DNA of 56,936 nt, taken from assembly GCF_003674095.1 (NCBI RefSeq), contig NZ_RDBF01000015.1, positions 1 through 56,936 of the forward strand, given 5' to 3'. The translations under genes were made by a program, and so were the position numbers. Source of the stretch: Aeromicrobium phragmitis (lineage in GTDB: Bacteria > Actinomycetota > Actinomycetes > Propionibacteriales > Nocardioidaceae). Shown here in pieces: positions 8,005-16,303 of this stretch (its first letter is position 1; the number at the start of each line of letters is the position of its first letter). A model generated the notes under the pieces. The model was not told the DNA's origin. It saw only the letters and a program-made list of their open reading frames with translations, and did not search any database.

Positions 8005-8520
8005 TCAGCGGCCGGGTTCGGACGACGGCTCGCTGTCGTCGTGCCGCTCGAGTTCGGTGACGAGCGAACGCAGTTCGCCGCGCAGGAAATCGCGGGTGGC
8101 GACCTCGCCGAGGCTGAGCCGCAGGCTGGCGACCTCGCGGGTGAGGAACTCCATGTCCGCGTGTGCGCGGGCGGCCGCGTCACGATCCTGCTCGGCGGCG
8201 ATGCGGTCGCGCGCCTCCTGGCGATTCTGCGCGAGCAGGATCAGCGGCGCGGCGTACGAGGCCTGCAACGAGAGCATGAGCGTCAGGAAGATGAACGGGT
8301 ACTCGTCGAAGCGTGGCCGGTCCGGACCGAACGGAACGTTCCAGACGATCCACACCGCGATGAAGATCGTCATCCACATGATGAACGTCGCGGTGCCCAA
8401 GAAGCGGGCCGCACCTTCGGCGAACCGACCGAACCGTTCGGGGTCGGGATCGCGGCGGGGGCGCAGCGATCGTCGCGGGTCCCTCGGTTGGTCGAGTCGG
8501 GCGCGCTCTCGATCGGTCAT
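8005..8520 (-). CDS. DUF1003 family membrane protein
   Basis: This 171-residue protein has a basic N-terminus (PRRSLRPRRDPDPERFGRFA), two transmembrane helices (FIMWMTIFIAVWIVWNVP, residues about 45-62, and FIFLTLMLSLQASYAAPLI, about 75-95), and a soluble C-terminal coiled-coil-like region (ARDRIAAEQDRDAAARAHAD onward). This matches DUF1003 (Rv1231c type), whose role is unknown. Its ATG at 8520 overlaps the stop of the upstream CBS/MgtE-N gene as ATGA, so the two are translationally coupled. They probably work in the same membrane-associated process, possibly divalent cation homeostasis; that role is inference. Confidence 0.85.
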   Translation of the reverse strand: MTDRERARLDQPRDPRRSLRPRRDPDPERFGRFAEGAARFLGTATFIMWMTIFIAVWIVWNVPFGPDRPRFDEYPFIFLTLMLSLQASYAAPLILLAQNRQEARDRIAAEQDRDAAARAHADMEFLTREVASLRLSLGEVATRDFLRGELRSLVTELERHDDSEPSSEPGR

Positions 8521-9779
8521 CGGACCAGACCCCCTTCCGTGGACGTGTCGTCTTGCTCGCGCCACCCTTCGGGCAGCAGATGGTCGAGGACGTCGTCGAT
8601 GGTCACGGCGCCGAGCAGGTGCTGGTTCTCGTCCACGACCGGCAGCGCCACCATGTCGTAGGCGGCCAGCAGGTTCGCGACGTGCGACAGCGAGGCCTCC
8701 GGACGCGGCCAGTCGATGTCGCCCTCGACCATGGCGCCGACCAGCGTCGACGGCGGCTCGCGCAGGAGCGCCTGGAAGTGCACGACGCCGAGGAAGCGCC
8801 CGGTGGGCGTCTCGACCGGGGGTCGGCACACGTAGACCATGGCGGCGAGCGCCGGTGGCCGTTCGGGCTCCCGAACGAGCGCGAGCGCCTCCGCGACCGT
8901 GGCGCCGGGGGGCAGGATGACCGGCTCGGTCGTCATCATGCCGCCGGCCGTGCGGTCCTCGTAGATCATGAGGCGCCGGACGTCTTCGGCGTCATCGGGC
9001 TCCATGAGCCGGAGCAGTTGCTCGGCCGCTTGCGCGGGAAGTCCGCCGAGGAGGTCTGCGGCGTCATCGGGGCTCATCTCGCCGAGGACGTCGGCTCCGC
9101 GCTCGGGATCGAGGACGCCGAGGATCTCGGCCTGGAACTTCTCGGGCATCTCCTCGAGGACGTCCGCGAGCCGCTCGTCGCCGAGTTCCGCCACGATCTC
9201 GAGGCGCCGCTTGGGGGTGAGGTCGCGAAGGGCGTTGGCGAGGTCGGCCGGCCGCATCTCGTCCATCGTGGCCAGCAGATGGGTCGCGCCCTGCCCCCGC
9301 TCGTCCTGAGCGAGGCCGGTGAGCTGATCCCACGCCAGCACGTGGCTGGGGCCGCGGCGACCGAACCGCTTGCCCTTCTCCTGGACGGCGACGTCGGAGA
9401 CGTACCAGTCGCGGCGCGGATCCTGATCGATCGCGATGTCGTACACGCTGCCGGTCTGCCCTTCGCCGAAGGTCACCGTGCGGTCGAACAGCTCGTGGAC
9501 GGCCAGCGTCTCGGCGCGCCGTTTCTCGAACCGTCGCACGTTGAGTACTCCGGTCGTGATGATCTGGCCCGAGTCCATCGAGGTGACGCGGGTGATCGGA
9601 AGGAACACCCGTCGCCGTCCGAGCACCTCGACGACGAGACCGAGAACGCGGGGACGTTGTCGTGCCGACCGCACGGCGAGCACCACGTCGCGAAGCTTGC
9701 CGACCTGGTCGCCCACGGGATCGAAAACGGCCTGCCCGACGATGCGGGACAGGAAGATGCGTCCGGTGGTCGTGCTCAC
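8517..9779 (-). CDS. CBS-domain protein with PRC-barrel-like and MgtE-N domains, no transporter domain
   Basis: The 420-residue soluble protein has a PRC-barrel-like N-terminal part (IVGQAVFDPVGDQVGKLRDV), a second strand-rich segment, an MgtE intracellular N domain (about 195-290, with repeated L-x-x-M-x-PDDAADLLGGL helices), and two CBS motifs (about 300-410, ending DENQHLLGAVTIDDVLDHLL). It corresponds to the magnesium sensor half of MgtE without the membrane channel (Rv1232c type). The GTG at 9779 is chosen because a TAGGGT -10 ends 6 nt before it; a TTG two codons earlier is the alternative. A role as a Mg2+-responsive regulator acting with the DUF1003 partner is inferred. Confidence 0.88.
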   Translation of the reverse strand: MSTTTGRIFLSRIVGQAVFDPVGDQVGKLRDVVLAVRSARQRPRVLGLVVEVLGRRRVFLPITRVTSMDSGQIITTGVLNVRRFEKRRAETLAVHELFDRTVTFGEGQTGSVYDIAIDQDPRRDWYVSDVAVQEKGKRFGRRGPSHVLAWDQLTGLAQDERGQGATHLLATMDEMRPADLANALRDLTPKRRLEIVAELGDERLADVLEEMPEKFQAEILGVLDPERGADVLGEMSPDDAADLLGGLPAQAAEQLLRLMEPDDAEDVRRLMIYEDRTAGGMMTTEPVILPPGATVAEALALVREPERPPALAAMVYVCRPPVETPTGRFLGVVHFQALLREPPSTLVGAMVEGDIDWPRPEASLSHVANLLAAYDMVALPVVDENQHLLGAVTIDDVLDHLLPEGWREQDDTSTEGGLVR

Positions 9780-9785
9780 GCTCAA

Positions 9786-9791
9786 ACCCTA
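9786..9791 (-). promoter_or_regulatory. -10 element (TAGGGT) of the CBS/MgtE-N - DUF1003 operon
   Basis: TAGGGT on the minus strand lies 6 nt before the GTG at 9779. Confidence 0.45.
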
Positions 9792-9827
9792 CCGGCGTGA
9801 GTTCTTCCGAGCCTCATCCGCGAGACT

Positions 9828-10715
9828 GTGATCGTGACCGTACTGCTGCTCGCCGTGGCGATCCTGGGAGTCTCGGCCTCAGGGCCGCTGATGGCAGCCA
9901 CGACGGCGCCGGCGCTCGCCATCGCCTTCTGGCGCAACGCCACGGCGACGGTGCTGCTCGCGCCCGCCGCGTTGACGAGAGGACGGCCCGAGCTCGTGGG
10001 GCTGACGCGGCGGCACTGGACCGTGGTGGTCTTCGCCGGGGTGATGCTCGCGGCGCATTTCGCCACCTGGATCTCCTCGTTGAAGCTGACCTCCGTCGCG
10101 GCGGCGATCGCGCTCATCTCGATGCAAGTGCTGTGGGTCGTGCTCATCGACATCCTGCGCGGTGTCTGGCCAGGCCCCGGCGTGCTGGTGGGCTGCGTGC
10201 TCGCGATCGCCGGCGTGTTCGTCATCACCGGCGTCGACCTGTCGCTGTCGCGCGAGGCGCTCCTCGGCGACGGCCTGGCCCTCGCGGGCGGCCTGTTCGC
10301 CGCGTTGTACGTCGTCGCCGGTGCGCGAGCTCGCGAGACGCTCGGCACGACGACGTATACGTTCCTCGTCTACGGCGTCTGCGCGGCGACCCTGCTGGTC
10401 GCCTGTGTCCTCAGCGGCGTGCAACTCGGCGGCTTCTCGGCTCGCGACTGGGCGCTCATCGCCGCGGTCACGGTGTGCGCACAGTTCCTCGGCCACTCGA
10501 TCATCAATCACCTGCTCGCGGTGATGACGCCCGTGGTGATCTCGCTGGCGCTTCTTCTCGAAGTCCCGGTGGGGGCGATGCTCGCCGCGGTGTTCCTCGG
10601 TGAGGCGCTGCCGTGGGCGACCTACGGCGGCCTGGTGTTGATCCTCGCCGGCTTGGCGGTCGTGACGCTCGCTCGCGGGCGACGCCAGCCGACCGAGACC
10701 CTCGTCGGCGACTGA
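9828..10715 (+). CDS. EamA/DMT-superfamily transporter
   Basis: The 295-residue protein has about ten hydrophobic helices arranged as two EamA repeats, for example VLLLAVAILGVSASGPLM at the start and LLLEVPVGAMLAAVFLGEALP near residue 245. The short basic C-terminal tail is ARGRRQPTETLVGD. Drug/metabolite transporters of this type export amino acids, metabolites or drugs; the substrate cannot be read from the sequence. Start candidates are GTG at 9828 or 9834, and neither has a clear ribosome site. It stands alone between a divergent and a convergent neighbour. Confidence 0.85.
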   Translation: MIVTVLLLAVAILGVSASGPLMAATTAPALAIAFWRNATATVLLAPAALTRGRPELVGLTRRHWTVVVFAGVMLAAHFATWISSLKLTSVAAAIALISMQVLWVVLIDILRGVWPGPGVLVGCVLAIAGVFVITGVDLSLSREALLGDGLALAGGLFAALYVVAGARARETLGTTTYTFLVYGVCAATLLVACVLSGVQLGGFSARDWALIAAVTVCAQFLGHSIINHLLAVMTPVVISLALLLEVPVGAMLAAVFLGEALPWATYGGLVLILAGLAVVTLARGRRQPTETLVGD

Positions 10716-10716
10716 C

Positions 10717-11220
10717 TCAGACCGGCCAGCGGAAGCCGCGGCGGCGGAGCGCCAGTCCGACGACGACCAGCACGGGAGCGGCGACCAGGGCGCCGATCGT
10801 CATCGTCCGCGACGTGCTCTCGGCCAGGCGCGAGGAGACGGCGATCGTGCTGAGACCGCCGCCGGTGCAGACGAGCTTCTCGAGCGAGAGGAACTCGTCG
10901 TCGAGCAGCAGGACGGCGGACTCGCCGTCGATCTGCGTCGTGCGCGTCTCGGCGAGCTCCCGCGGCTCGTCGTTGCTCGTGCATCGGACGGCCGATCGGT
11001 CCGTGTCGGCCGGCAGGGCCCACACGGCGACGGAACGGCCCGGCTCGCTCACCCGGAACTCCTCACCGGCGCGGTAGCGTTCGGCCGCGAAGCTGCCGGG
11101 CATGGATCCTCGCTCGTGCGCCATCCACGCGGCGAACGGCCCGACCACGAGCGCGCTCAGGCAGGCGATCGCGAAGAGTGAGACCGTGCGGTGGAAGGAC
11201 GAGGACGTTCCGGCGCTCAC
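10717..11220 (-). CDS. Predicted membrane protein with extracytoplasmic domain
   Basis: I do not recognise this 167-residue protein. It has an N-terminal membrane helix (SLFAIACLSALVVGPFAAWM, about 13-32), an external domain of about 100 residues with two cysteines (VRCTSNDE and KLVCTGGG) that could form a disulfide, and a C-terminal helix (TIGALVAAPVLVVVGLAL) ending in basic RRRGFRWPV. The GTG start follows a GGAGAA ribosome site. Its stop is one base from the convergent EamA stop. The actinobacterial two-helix architecture is common but functionally uncharacterised. Confidence 0.7.
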   Translation of the reverse strand: MSAGTSSSFHRTVSLFAIACLSALVVGPFAAWMAHERGSMPGSFAAERYRAGEEFRVSEPGRSVAVWALPADTDRSAVRCTSNDEPRELAETRTTQIDGESAVLLLDDEFLSLEKLVCTGGGLSTIAVSSRLAESTSRTMTIGALVAAPVLVVVGLALRRRGFRWPV

Positions 11221-11399
11221 GGGTTCTCCGTGTTCGTCAGGTTCTCGGACACCCGGAACGGGACGGGTGCGTCCACCGATGCTCGGCGCGAGCGTGATCG
11301 TCGAGAGCGCATGGACGCCATCATGCCGGAGGCCGGGCGCCGACCCTTCCCAGAACGCCGCCGCGGCTACTCGCTAGTCACTTCTCCTGCGATGCGCGG

Positions 11400-11405
11400 T
11401 ACAGT
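11400..11405 (+). promoter_or_regulatory. -10 element (TACAGT) of the acyl-CoA dehydrogenase gene
   Basis: TACAGT lies 36 nt before the ATG at 11442. Unlike many genes here, this one has a real leader with an AGGAGG-type site at 11429-11435. The remainder of 11,221-11,399 holds nothing I can call. Confidence 0.45.
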
Positions 11406-11441
11406 CGCGTCGATCACACCTGTCACCCGAGGAGGATCCGC

Positions 11442-12635
11442 ATGGGTCGTCTAGTCCGCACCGAAGGCCTGACCGAAGAGCAGGAAGAGATTCTCAAGGT
11501 CGTACGCCAGTTCGTCGAGAAGGAGATCCTCCCTGTCGCGACCGAGCTGGAGCACGCCGACGAGTACCCGACGGACATCGTCGAGGGCCTCAAGGAACTG
11601 GGCATCTTCGGCCTCATGATCCCCGAGGAGTACGGCGGACTGGGGGAGTCGCTGCTGACCTACGCGCTCGTGGTCGAGGAGATCGCCCGCGGCTGGATGA
11701 GCGTCTCGGGCGTCATCAACACCCACTTCATCGTCGCCTACATGCTCAAGCAGCACGGCACCGAGGAGCAGAAGCAGAAGTACCTTCCGCGGATGGCCAC
11801 CGGTGAGGTGCGCGGGGCGTTCAGCATGTCCGAGCCCTCGCTGGGCTCCGACGTCTCTGCGGTGTCCACCAAGGCGACCAAGCTCGACGACGGCTCCTAC
11901 GAGATCACCGGTCAGAAGATGTGGCTGACCAACGGCGGCTCGGCCAATCTCGTCGCGGTGCTGTGCAAGACCGACGAGGGCCAGGACTCGGTCTACAAGA
12001 ACATGACGACGTTCCTCGTCGAGAAGGAGCCCGGCTTCGGCGAGACCGCTCAGGGCGTCACGATCCCGGGCAAGATCGACAAGATGGGCTACAAGGGCAT
12101 CGACACCACCGAGATGATCCTGGAGAAGCACAAGGTCGGTGCCGACCAGATCCTCGGTGGCGAGTCGGGCAAGGGCTTCTACCAGATGATGGACGGCGTC
12201 GAGGTCGGACGCGTCAACGTGGGCGCTCGCGCCGTCGGCATCGCCAACCGCGCCTTCGAGCTCGGTATCTCCTACGCGCAGCAGCGCGAGACCTTCGGTA
12301 AGCCGATCGCGCAGCACCAGGCGATCCTGTTCCGCCTGGCCGAGATGGCGACCAAGGTGGAGGCGGCGCATGCGATGGTCGTGCGAGCGGCGCGGCAGAA
12401 GGACGCCGGCAAGCGCAACGACGTCGAGGCCGGTATGGCGAAGATGCTGGCGAGCGAGTACTGCAACGAGGTCGTCGAGGCGTCGTTCCGCATCCACGGC
12501 GGGTACGGCTACTCCAAGGAGTACGAGATCGAGCGCCTGTACCGGGAGTCCGCGTTCATGCTCATCGGCGAGGGCACGTCCGACATCCAGAAGATGATCA
12601 TCGGTCGCGCCCTCCTCAAGGATTACGCGATCTGA
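11442..12635 (+). CDS. Acyl-CoA dehydrogenase
   Basis: This 397-residue flavoprotein oxidises an acyl-CoA to the trans-2-enoyl-CoA in fatty-acid or amino-acid catabolism. Family signatures are visible: GAFSMSEPSLGSDVSAVST (FAD/substrate loop), ITGQKMWLTNGGSANL, QQRETFGKPIAQHQAILFRL and the C-terminal RLYRESAFMLIGEGTSDIQK, whose GEGT Glu is the expected catalytic base. A strong AGGAGG site precedes the ATG. A 19-bp perfect hairpin terminator follows it. Chain-length or substrate preference cannot be assigned. No electron-transfer flavoprotein genes are adjacent. Confidence 0.93.
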   Translation: MGRLVRTEGLTEEQEEILKVVRQFVEKEILPVATELEHADEYPTDIVEGLKELGIFGLMIPEEYGGLGESLLTYALVVEEIARGWMSVSGVINTHFIVAYMLKQHGTEEQKQKYLPRMATGEVRGAFSMSEPSLGSDVSAVSTKATKLDDGSYEITGQKMWLTNGGSANLVAVLCKTDEGQDSVYKNMTTFLVEKEPGFGETAQGVTIPGKIDKMGYKGIDTTEMILEKHKVGADQILGGESGKGFYQMMDGVEVGRVNVGARAVGIANRAFELGISYAQQRETFGKPIAQHQAILFRLAEMATKVEAAHAMVVRAARQKDAGKRNDVEAGMAKMLASEYCNEVVEASFRIHGGYGYSKEYEIERLYRESAFMLIGEGTSDIQKMIIGRALLKDYAI

Positions 12636-12650
12636 TCCGCACCGCGTCGA

Positions 12651-12692
12651 CGTCATACGTCCCGAGGGCCGGAGCCCTCGGGACGTATGACG
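12651..12692. terminator. Perfect 19-bp hairpin between convergent genes
   Basis: The left arm CGTCATACGTCCCGAGGGC at 12651-12669 pairs perfectly with 12674-12692 across a CGGA tetraloop. It lies between the stop of the acyl-CoA dehydrogenase and the stop of the convergent surface-protein gene. There is no U tract, as is usual for high-GC actinobacterial terminators. It is probably bidirectional. Confidence 0.85.
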
Positions 12693-12704
12693 TGATGGAG
12701 TGGC

Positions 12705-14612
12705 TCAGCTGCGGAGGCGACGGGCGAGGATCGTTCCGCCGGCGCCCGCGGCGAGGAGCACACCGCCCATAGCGAACCACCACGGTGAGAGGTCCGCTCC
12801 GGCATCGGGCAGCTCACCGGACACCCGGCGAACGGTCGTCGCCGGTTCCGTCGGTGTCGGCGGCGTCGGGGCGCTGACGCTCGGAGTCGGTTCGGCCCCC
12901 GGACCCGGTTCCGGGTCCGGTCCCGGTGTCTCGCTTCCGGCCACGTTCACGGCGAAGAAGGTCGTCGACCCGGACACCTCGTTGCCGGTGACGAGCAGCG
13001 GTTCGCCCGTCGGAGAGTCCTCGGCGGCGACGAACGCGAGCCCCTCGGGCCCGAGGTCGCCCGCGCGCCGCAGGACGTCCGCCGGATCGCCGCCGGTGTC
13101 GATCTCGTCCTCGGCCGAGACCGCGAAGTCGCGGTTGTTGGCATAGCTGACGAAGCTCGGATGCTGCGGATCGGTGATGTCGTAGACGACCACGCCACCG
13201 ACTCTCTCGAGGCCGATGAACGCGTACGTGCGGTCGCCGATCTGTCCGATGGCGAGGTTCTCCGGTTCCGGTCCCTTGTCGTCGCTGCGGCCCTCGAAGT
13301 TCGACTCGCTGTGGTTGGAGTTGAAGAACTCGGGAACCGCCTGGGCGACGATCCGCTCGAGCTCGTCTCCGGAGTCGAAGACCAGCGTGCCCTCGGTCGT
13401 CCAGATGGAGAAGGACCGCCCGCCGAAGGAGTAGAGCTGCTCGTAGCACGAGCCGTCGGCCCGGAGGCCGTCCGCCAAGCTCACATTGAGCCGTCCGAGG
13501 TCGGCATCGCCCGTCAGCGCGGCGGCGGGGCTGTCTGCGCAGATCGGCGGGATTCCGTCGTCACCGAGGTCCTTGACCCGCGCGTCTTCGGTGTAATCGC
13601 CCCACTCGCGTGCATCGCCCTCGTTCGCCGTGACGAGGTAGGTCTGGCCGCCGGCGTCGTACGCGCCGATCCCGTCGGGCTGGTAGACGCCGAGCACCGG
13701 CTGCGGGGCGATCGTGATGGCACCGTCTCGGTCGGACGGGTCGAGACCCTGCCCGGGCTGGCCGTGGTCTTTGAACCCGAGCGGCCAGATGTCGGTGACC
13801 GTGGCGCTGGCGAGATCGACCACCGCGACGGCGTTGTTCTCCTGCAGGGTCACGTACGCCGTCGTGCTGCTGGCGTCCACCGTGACGTACTCCGGTTCCA
13901 GGTTCGCCGAGATCGGGAACGCGGTGTTCACCTCCGGGCCGAAGATCCGCACGTCCTCGGGGAGAGTGCGCGTCCCACCGGCCTCCCACTCGTGGAAGGT
14001 CGCGGTGCGGACCGCTGCTTGGGCCGGTGCCGCCAGATCGCTGGGCAACGTGACCACCGAGATCGACCCCTCCGGGTCGATGCTGTAGTCGTCGGCCGGC
14101 TCGGCCTCGTTCGCGGAGACCGCGAGGCGTCCGTCGGGGGACACGCTCACCATGTCCGGTTGGATGCCGACCTGGACGGCGCCGAGCACGGTCAGCGTCG
14201 CGGCGTCGGCGAACAGCAGCCAGCCCGGGTCGGTCTTCGTGGGCGCCTCGATCGCCGCGACGACCAGGCCGTCGGCGCGCACCGACAGCGAGTTGACGAC
14301 GGCGCCGTCGGGGAGGGTGCCGCCGGCCGCGATCGTGCCGATCGCGGTGGGTGCAGTGGGATCGGAGGCGTCCAGGACGTCGATCAGACCGGACTGCGCG
14401 TTGACCACGAACGTGCGCTGCGTCGCCGCGTGGAAGGCGACGATCTCGGCGGCGCTCTCGTCGAACTGGCCGGTGTGATGCGTGCCGACCGGCGTCAGGG
14501 TGAGGGCCGACTCGGCTGGATCGGGAAACTGGACCGCGGCGGCCGAGACGCTGGCGAGGCCGAGCGCCGCGATACAGCCGAGGGCGGTGAGGGCGGGGAG
14601 ACGAAGGTTCAC
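12705..14612 (-). CDS. Choice-of-anchor I family cell-surface beta-propeller protein
   Basis: The 635-residue precursor starts with a signal peptide (about 1-27, ending SVSAAAVQF). A long WD/YVTN-like beta-propeller follows, with repeated units such as IQPDMVSVSPDGRLAVSANE, DGIGAYDAGGQTYLVTANEG and KGPEPENLAIGQIGDRTYA. This is the choice-of-anchor I arrangement, related to esterase-like phytase and alkaline-phosphatase-associated proteins. Residues about 545-600 are a Pro/Thr/Glu-rich wall-spanning linker. ELPDAG, a hydrophobic helix and a final RRLRS then form an LPxTG-like sorting signal in which Thr is replaced by Ala. TAGCGT lies 6 nt before the GTG. Catalytic function is not evident. Confidence 0.85.
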   Translation of the reverse strand: MNLRLPALTALGCIAALGLASVSAAAVQFPDPAESALTLTPVGTHHTGQFDESAAEIVAFHAATQRTFVVNAQSGLIDVLDASDPTAPTAIGTIAAGGTLPDGAVVNSLSVRADGLVVAAIEAPTKTDPGWLLFADAATLTVLGAVQVGIQPDMVSVSPDGRLAVSANEAEPADDYSIDPEGSISVVTLPSDLAAPAQAAVRTATFHEWEAGGTRTLPEDVRIFGPEVNTAFPISANLEPEYVTVDASSTTAYVTLQENNAVAVVDLASATVTDIWPLGFKDHGQPGQGLDPSDRDGAITIAPQPVLGVYQPDGIGAYDAGGQTYLVTANEGDAREWGDYTEDARVKDLGDDGIPPICADSPAAALTGDADLGRLNVSLADGLRADGSCYEQLYSFGGRSFSIWTTEGTLVFDSGDELERIVAQAVPEFFNSNHSESNFEGRSDDKGPEPENLAIGQIGDRTYAFIGLERVGGVVVYDITDPQHPSFVSYANNRDFAVSAEDEIDTGGDPADVLRRAGDLGPEGLAFVAAEDSPTGEPLLVTGNEVSGSTTFFAVNVAGSETPGPDPEPGPGAEPTPSVSAPTPPTPTEPATTVRRVSGELPDAGADLSPWWFAMGGVLLAAGAGGTILARRLRS

Positions 14613-14618
14613 GCGAGG

Positions 14619-14624
14619 ACGCTA
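14619..14624 (-). promoter_or_regulatory. -10 element (TAGCGT) of the surface-protein gene
   Basis: TAGCGT on the minus strand lies 6 nt before the GTG at 14612. Confidence 0.45.
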
Positions 14625-14697
14625 GAACGGCTCGGCGACCGTGGGGTGTCGGCGGGATGAACGGTTTTCGTCCCACGTGGAGGACGTCCGCGCGGTC

Positions 14698-14703
14698 TAC
14701 GCT
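14698..14703 (+). promoter_or_regulatory. -10 element (TACGCT) of the general stress protein gene
   Basis: TACGCT lies 6 nt before the ATG at 14710. Confidence 0.45.
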
Positions 14704-14709
14704 GGACAC

Positions 14710-15186
14710 ATGGCACAGATTTTCTCCCTGGAGTACCCGCAGTCGCTCGGCCTGTACGACGACTACGAGGAGGCGCAGCGCGTGGTCGACTACCTCTCCG
14801 ATCAGGAGTTCCCCGTCGAGAACGTGCTGATCGTCGGCACCGACCTCAAGCAGGTGGAGCGCGTGACCGGCCGCCTCACCTGGGGCCGGGTGATCCTCAG
14901 CGGGATCGCCAGCGGCGCGTGGCTCGGTCTGCTCGTCGGTCTGCTGCTGGGGATCTTCGCGGCCGAGGGCCAGTGGCTGAGTGCCGTGCTGACCGGTCTG
15001 GTGCTCGGCGTCGTGTGGGGCGGCATCCTGTCCGCGGTCTTCTACGGTCTCCAGCGCGGCCAGCGCGACTTCTCGAGCGTGAAGACGATCCTCCCGGGCA
15101 AGTTCGAGCTCCTCGTCGAGCACAAGCACCTCGCTCGCGGTCAGGAGCTCCTCGCTCAGCGGCCGGGGGCCGGCGCGACGTTGTGA
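14710..15186 (+). CDS. General stress protein 17M-like membrane protein
   Basis: The 158-residue protein opens with a soluble segment (PQSLGLYDDYEEAQRVVDYL then FPVENVLIVGTDLKQVERVT) typical of the GSP17M/YflT-like domain. Two glycine-rich transmembrane helices follow (ILSGIASGAWLGLLVGLLLG and AVLTGLVLGVVWGGILSAVF), then a soluble tail. Its M. tuberculosis counterpart (Rv1234 type) also lies close to mrp and the CBS protein. The function is unknown. The ATG at 14710 has a TACGCT -10 element 6 nt upstream and no ribosome site, which favours a leaderless mRNA. Confidence 0.85.
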   Translation: MAQIFSLEYPQSLGLYDDYEEAQRVVDYLSDQEFPVENVLIVGTDLKQVERVTGRLTWGRVILSGIASGAWLGLLVGLLLGIFAAEGQWLSAVLTGLVLGVVWGGILSAVFYGLQRGQRDFSSVKTILPGKFELLVEHKHLARGQELLAQRPGAGATL

Positions 15187-15268
15187 TCTGGCCGGCTCGG
15201 ACCCTGCGCCCCGCGCGACGGACGATGCGACATGATGAGTGTCGTATGTCACCGAGCGTGAGGATGTC

Positions 15269-16303
15269 ATGAGCAAGACGAACCCGGGCAACTTCTTCGA
15301 GGACTTCACCGTCGGTCAGGTGATCGAGCACGCCACCCCGCGGACGGTGACGGAGGGCGACCGGGCGCTGTACGGCGCCCTGTATCCGACCCGCTTCGCG
15401 GTACCGTCGTCCGCGCAGTTCGCCGCCTCCGTCGGCTTGTCACCGGCGCCCGTCGAAGAGCTCGTCGCCTTTCACATCGCCTTCGGCAAGACGGTCCCGG
15501 ACATCTCGCTCAATGCCGTGGCCAATCTGGGCTACGCCGAGTGCCGTTTCCACCGGCCCGTGGTGCCGGGCGACACGCTCGCGACCCGATCCGAGGTCAT
15601 CGGCCTCAAGCAGAACTCCAACGGCAAGAGCGGCGTCGTGTACGTCCGCTCCACCGCCACGAACCAGCGCGGCGAGGTGGCGCTGGACTGGGCCCGTTGG
15701 GTGATGGTCCGCAAGCGCGATCTCGACGCGCCCGCTCCCGAGATCGTCGTGCCCGACCTCGCGCCGGCCGTCGCCGCCGAGCATCTCGTCGTTCCGAACG
15801 GTCTGGACTTCTCCGACTACGACACTGCGGCCGCCGGCGAACCGCACCGCTGGGACGACTACGCGGTGGGGGAGCGGATCGATCACGTCGACGGCGTGAC
15901 GCTCACCGATGCCGAGCACATGATGGCCACGCGGTTGTGGCAGAACACGGCGAAGGTGCACTTCAACGTGGAGGCGCGGCCCGACGGTGCTCGTCTCATC
16001 TACGGCGGCCACATCATCTCGATGGCGCGCGCGCTGTCGTTCAACGGACTCGCCAACGCTCAGCTCATCGCCGCGATCAATGCGGGCGCTCACACTGCCC
16101 CCGCGTTCGCCGGTGACACCGTGTACGCGTGGTCGGAGGTGCTGGAGAAGGCCGAGACCGCGGCTCCGGGCGTCGGTGCGCTGCGGCTGCGACTCGTCGC
16201 CACCAAGGGCCACGACCCGTCGATGACGCTGCGCGGCGAGGACGGCAAGTACGCTCCGCACGTCCTGCTCGACCTCGACTACTGGGCGTTGATCCCGCAG
16301 TGA
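15269..16303 (+). CDS. MaoC-family hydratase with two hotdog domains (mesaconyl-CoA / beta-methylmalyl-CoA dehydratase-like)
   Basis: The 344-residue protein is built of two MaoC-like hotdog halves. The N-terminal half opens GNFFEDFTVGQVIEHATPRTVTEGD; the C-terminal half includes DDYAVGERIDHVDGVTLTDAEHM and an IYGGHIISMARALSFNGL helix. Double-hotdog proteins of this size include mesaconyl-CoA hydratase and beta-methylmalyl-CoA dehydratase, so C4/C5 dicarboxylyl-CoA hydration is the best guess. Other 3-hydroxyacyl-CoA dehydratases cannot be excluded. The ATG at 15269 follows a GAGGATGTC context and is preferred over one at 15239. It overlaps the downstream phosphatase gene by GTGA. Confidence 0.8.
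   Translation: MSKTNPGNFFEDFTVGQVIEHATPRTVTEGDRALYGALYPTRFAVPSSAQFAASVGLSPAPVEELVAFHIAFGKTVPDISLNAVANLGYAECRFHRPVVPGDTLATRSEVIGLKQNSNGKSGVVYVRSTATNQRGEVALDWARWVMVRKRDLDAPAPEIVVPDLAPAVAAEHLVVPNGLDFSDYDTAAAGEPHRWDDYAVGERIDHVDGVTLTDAEHMMATRLWQNTAKVHFNVEARPDGARLIYGGHIISMARALSFNGLANAQLIAAINAGAHTAPAFAGDTVYAWSEVLEKAETAAPGVGALRLRLVATKGHDPSMTLRGEDGKYAPHVLLDLDYWALIPQ

Noticed and set aside
12651..12692. Operator for the acyl-CoA dehydrogenase or surface-protein gene
   Set aside because: It lies downstream of both genes between their stops, so a terminator explains it better.
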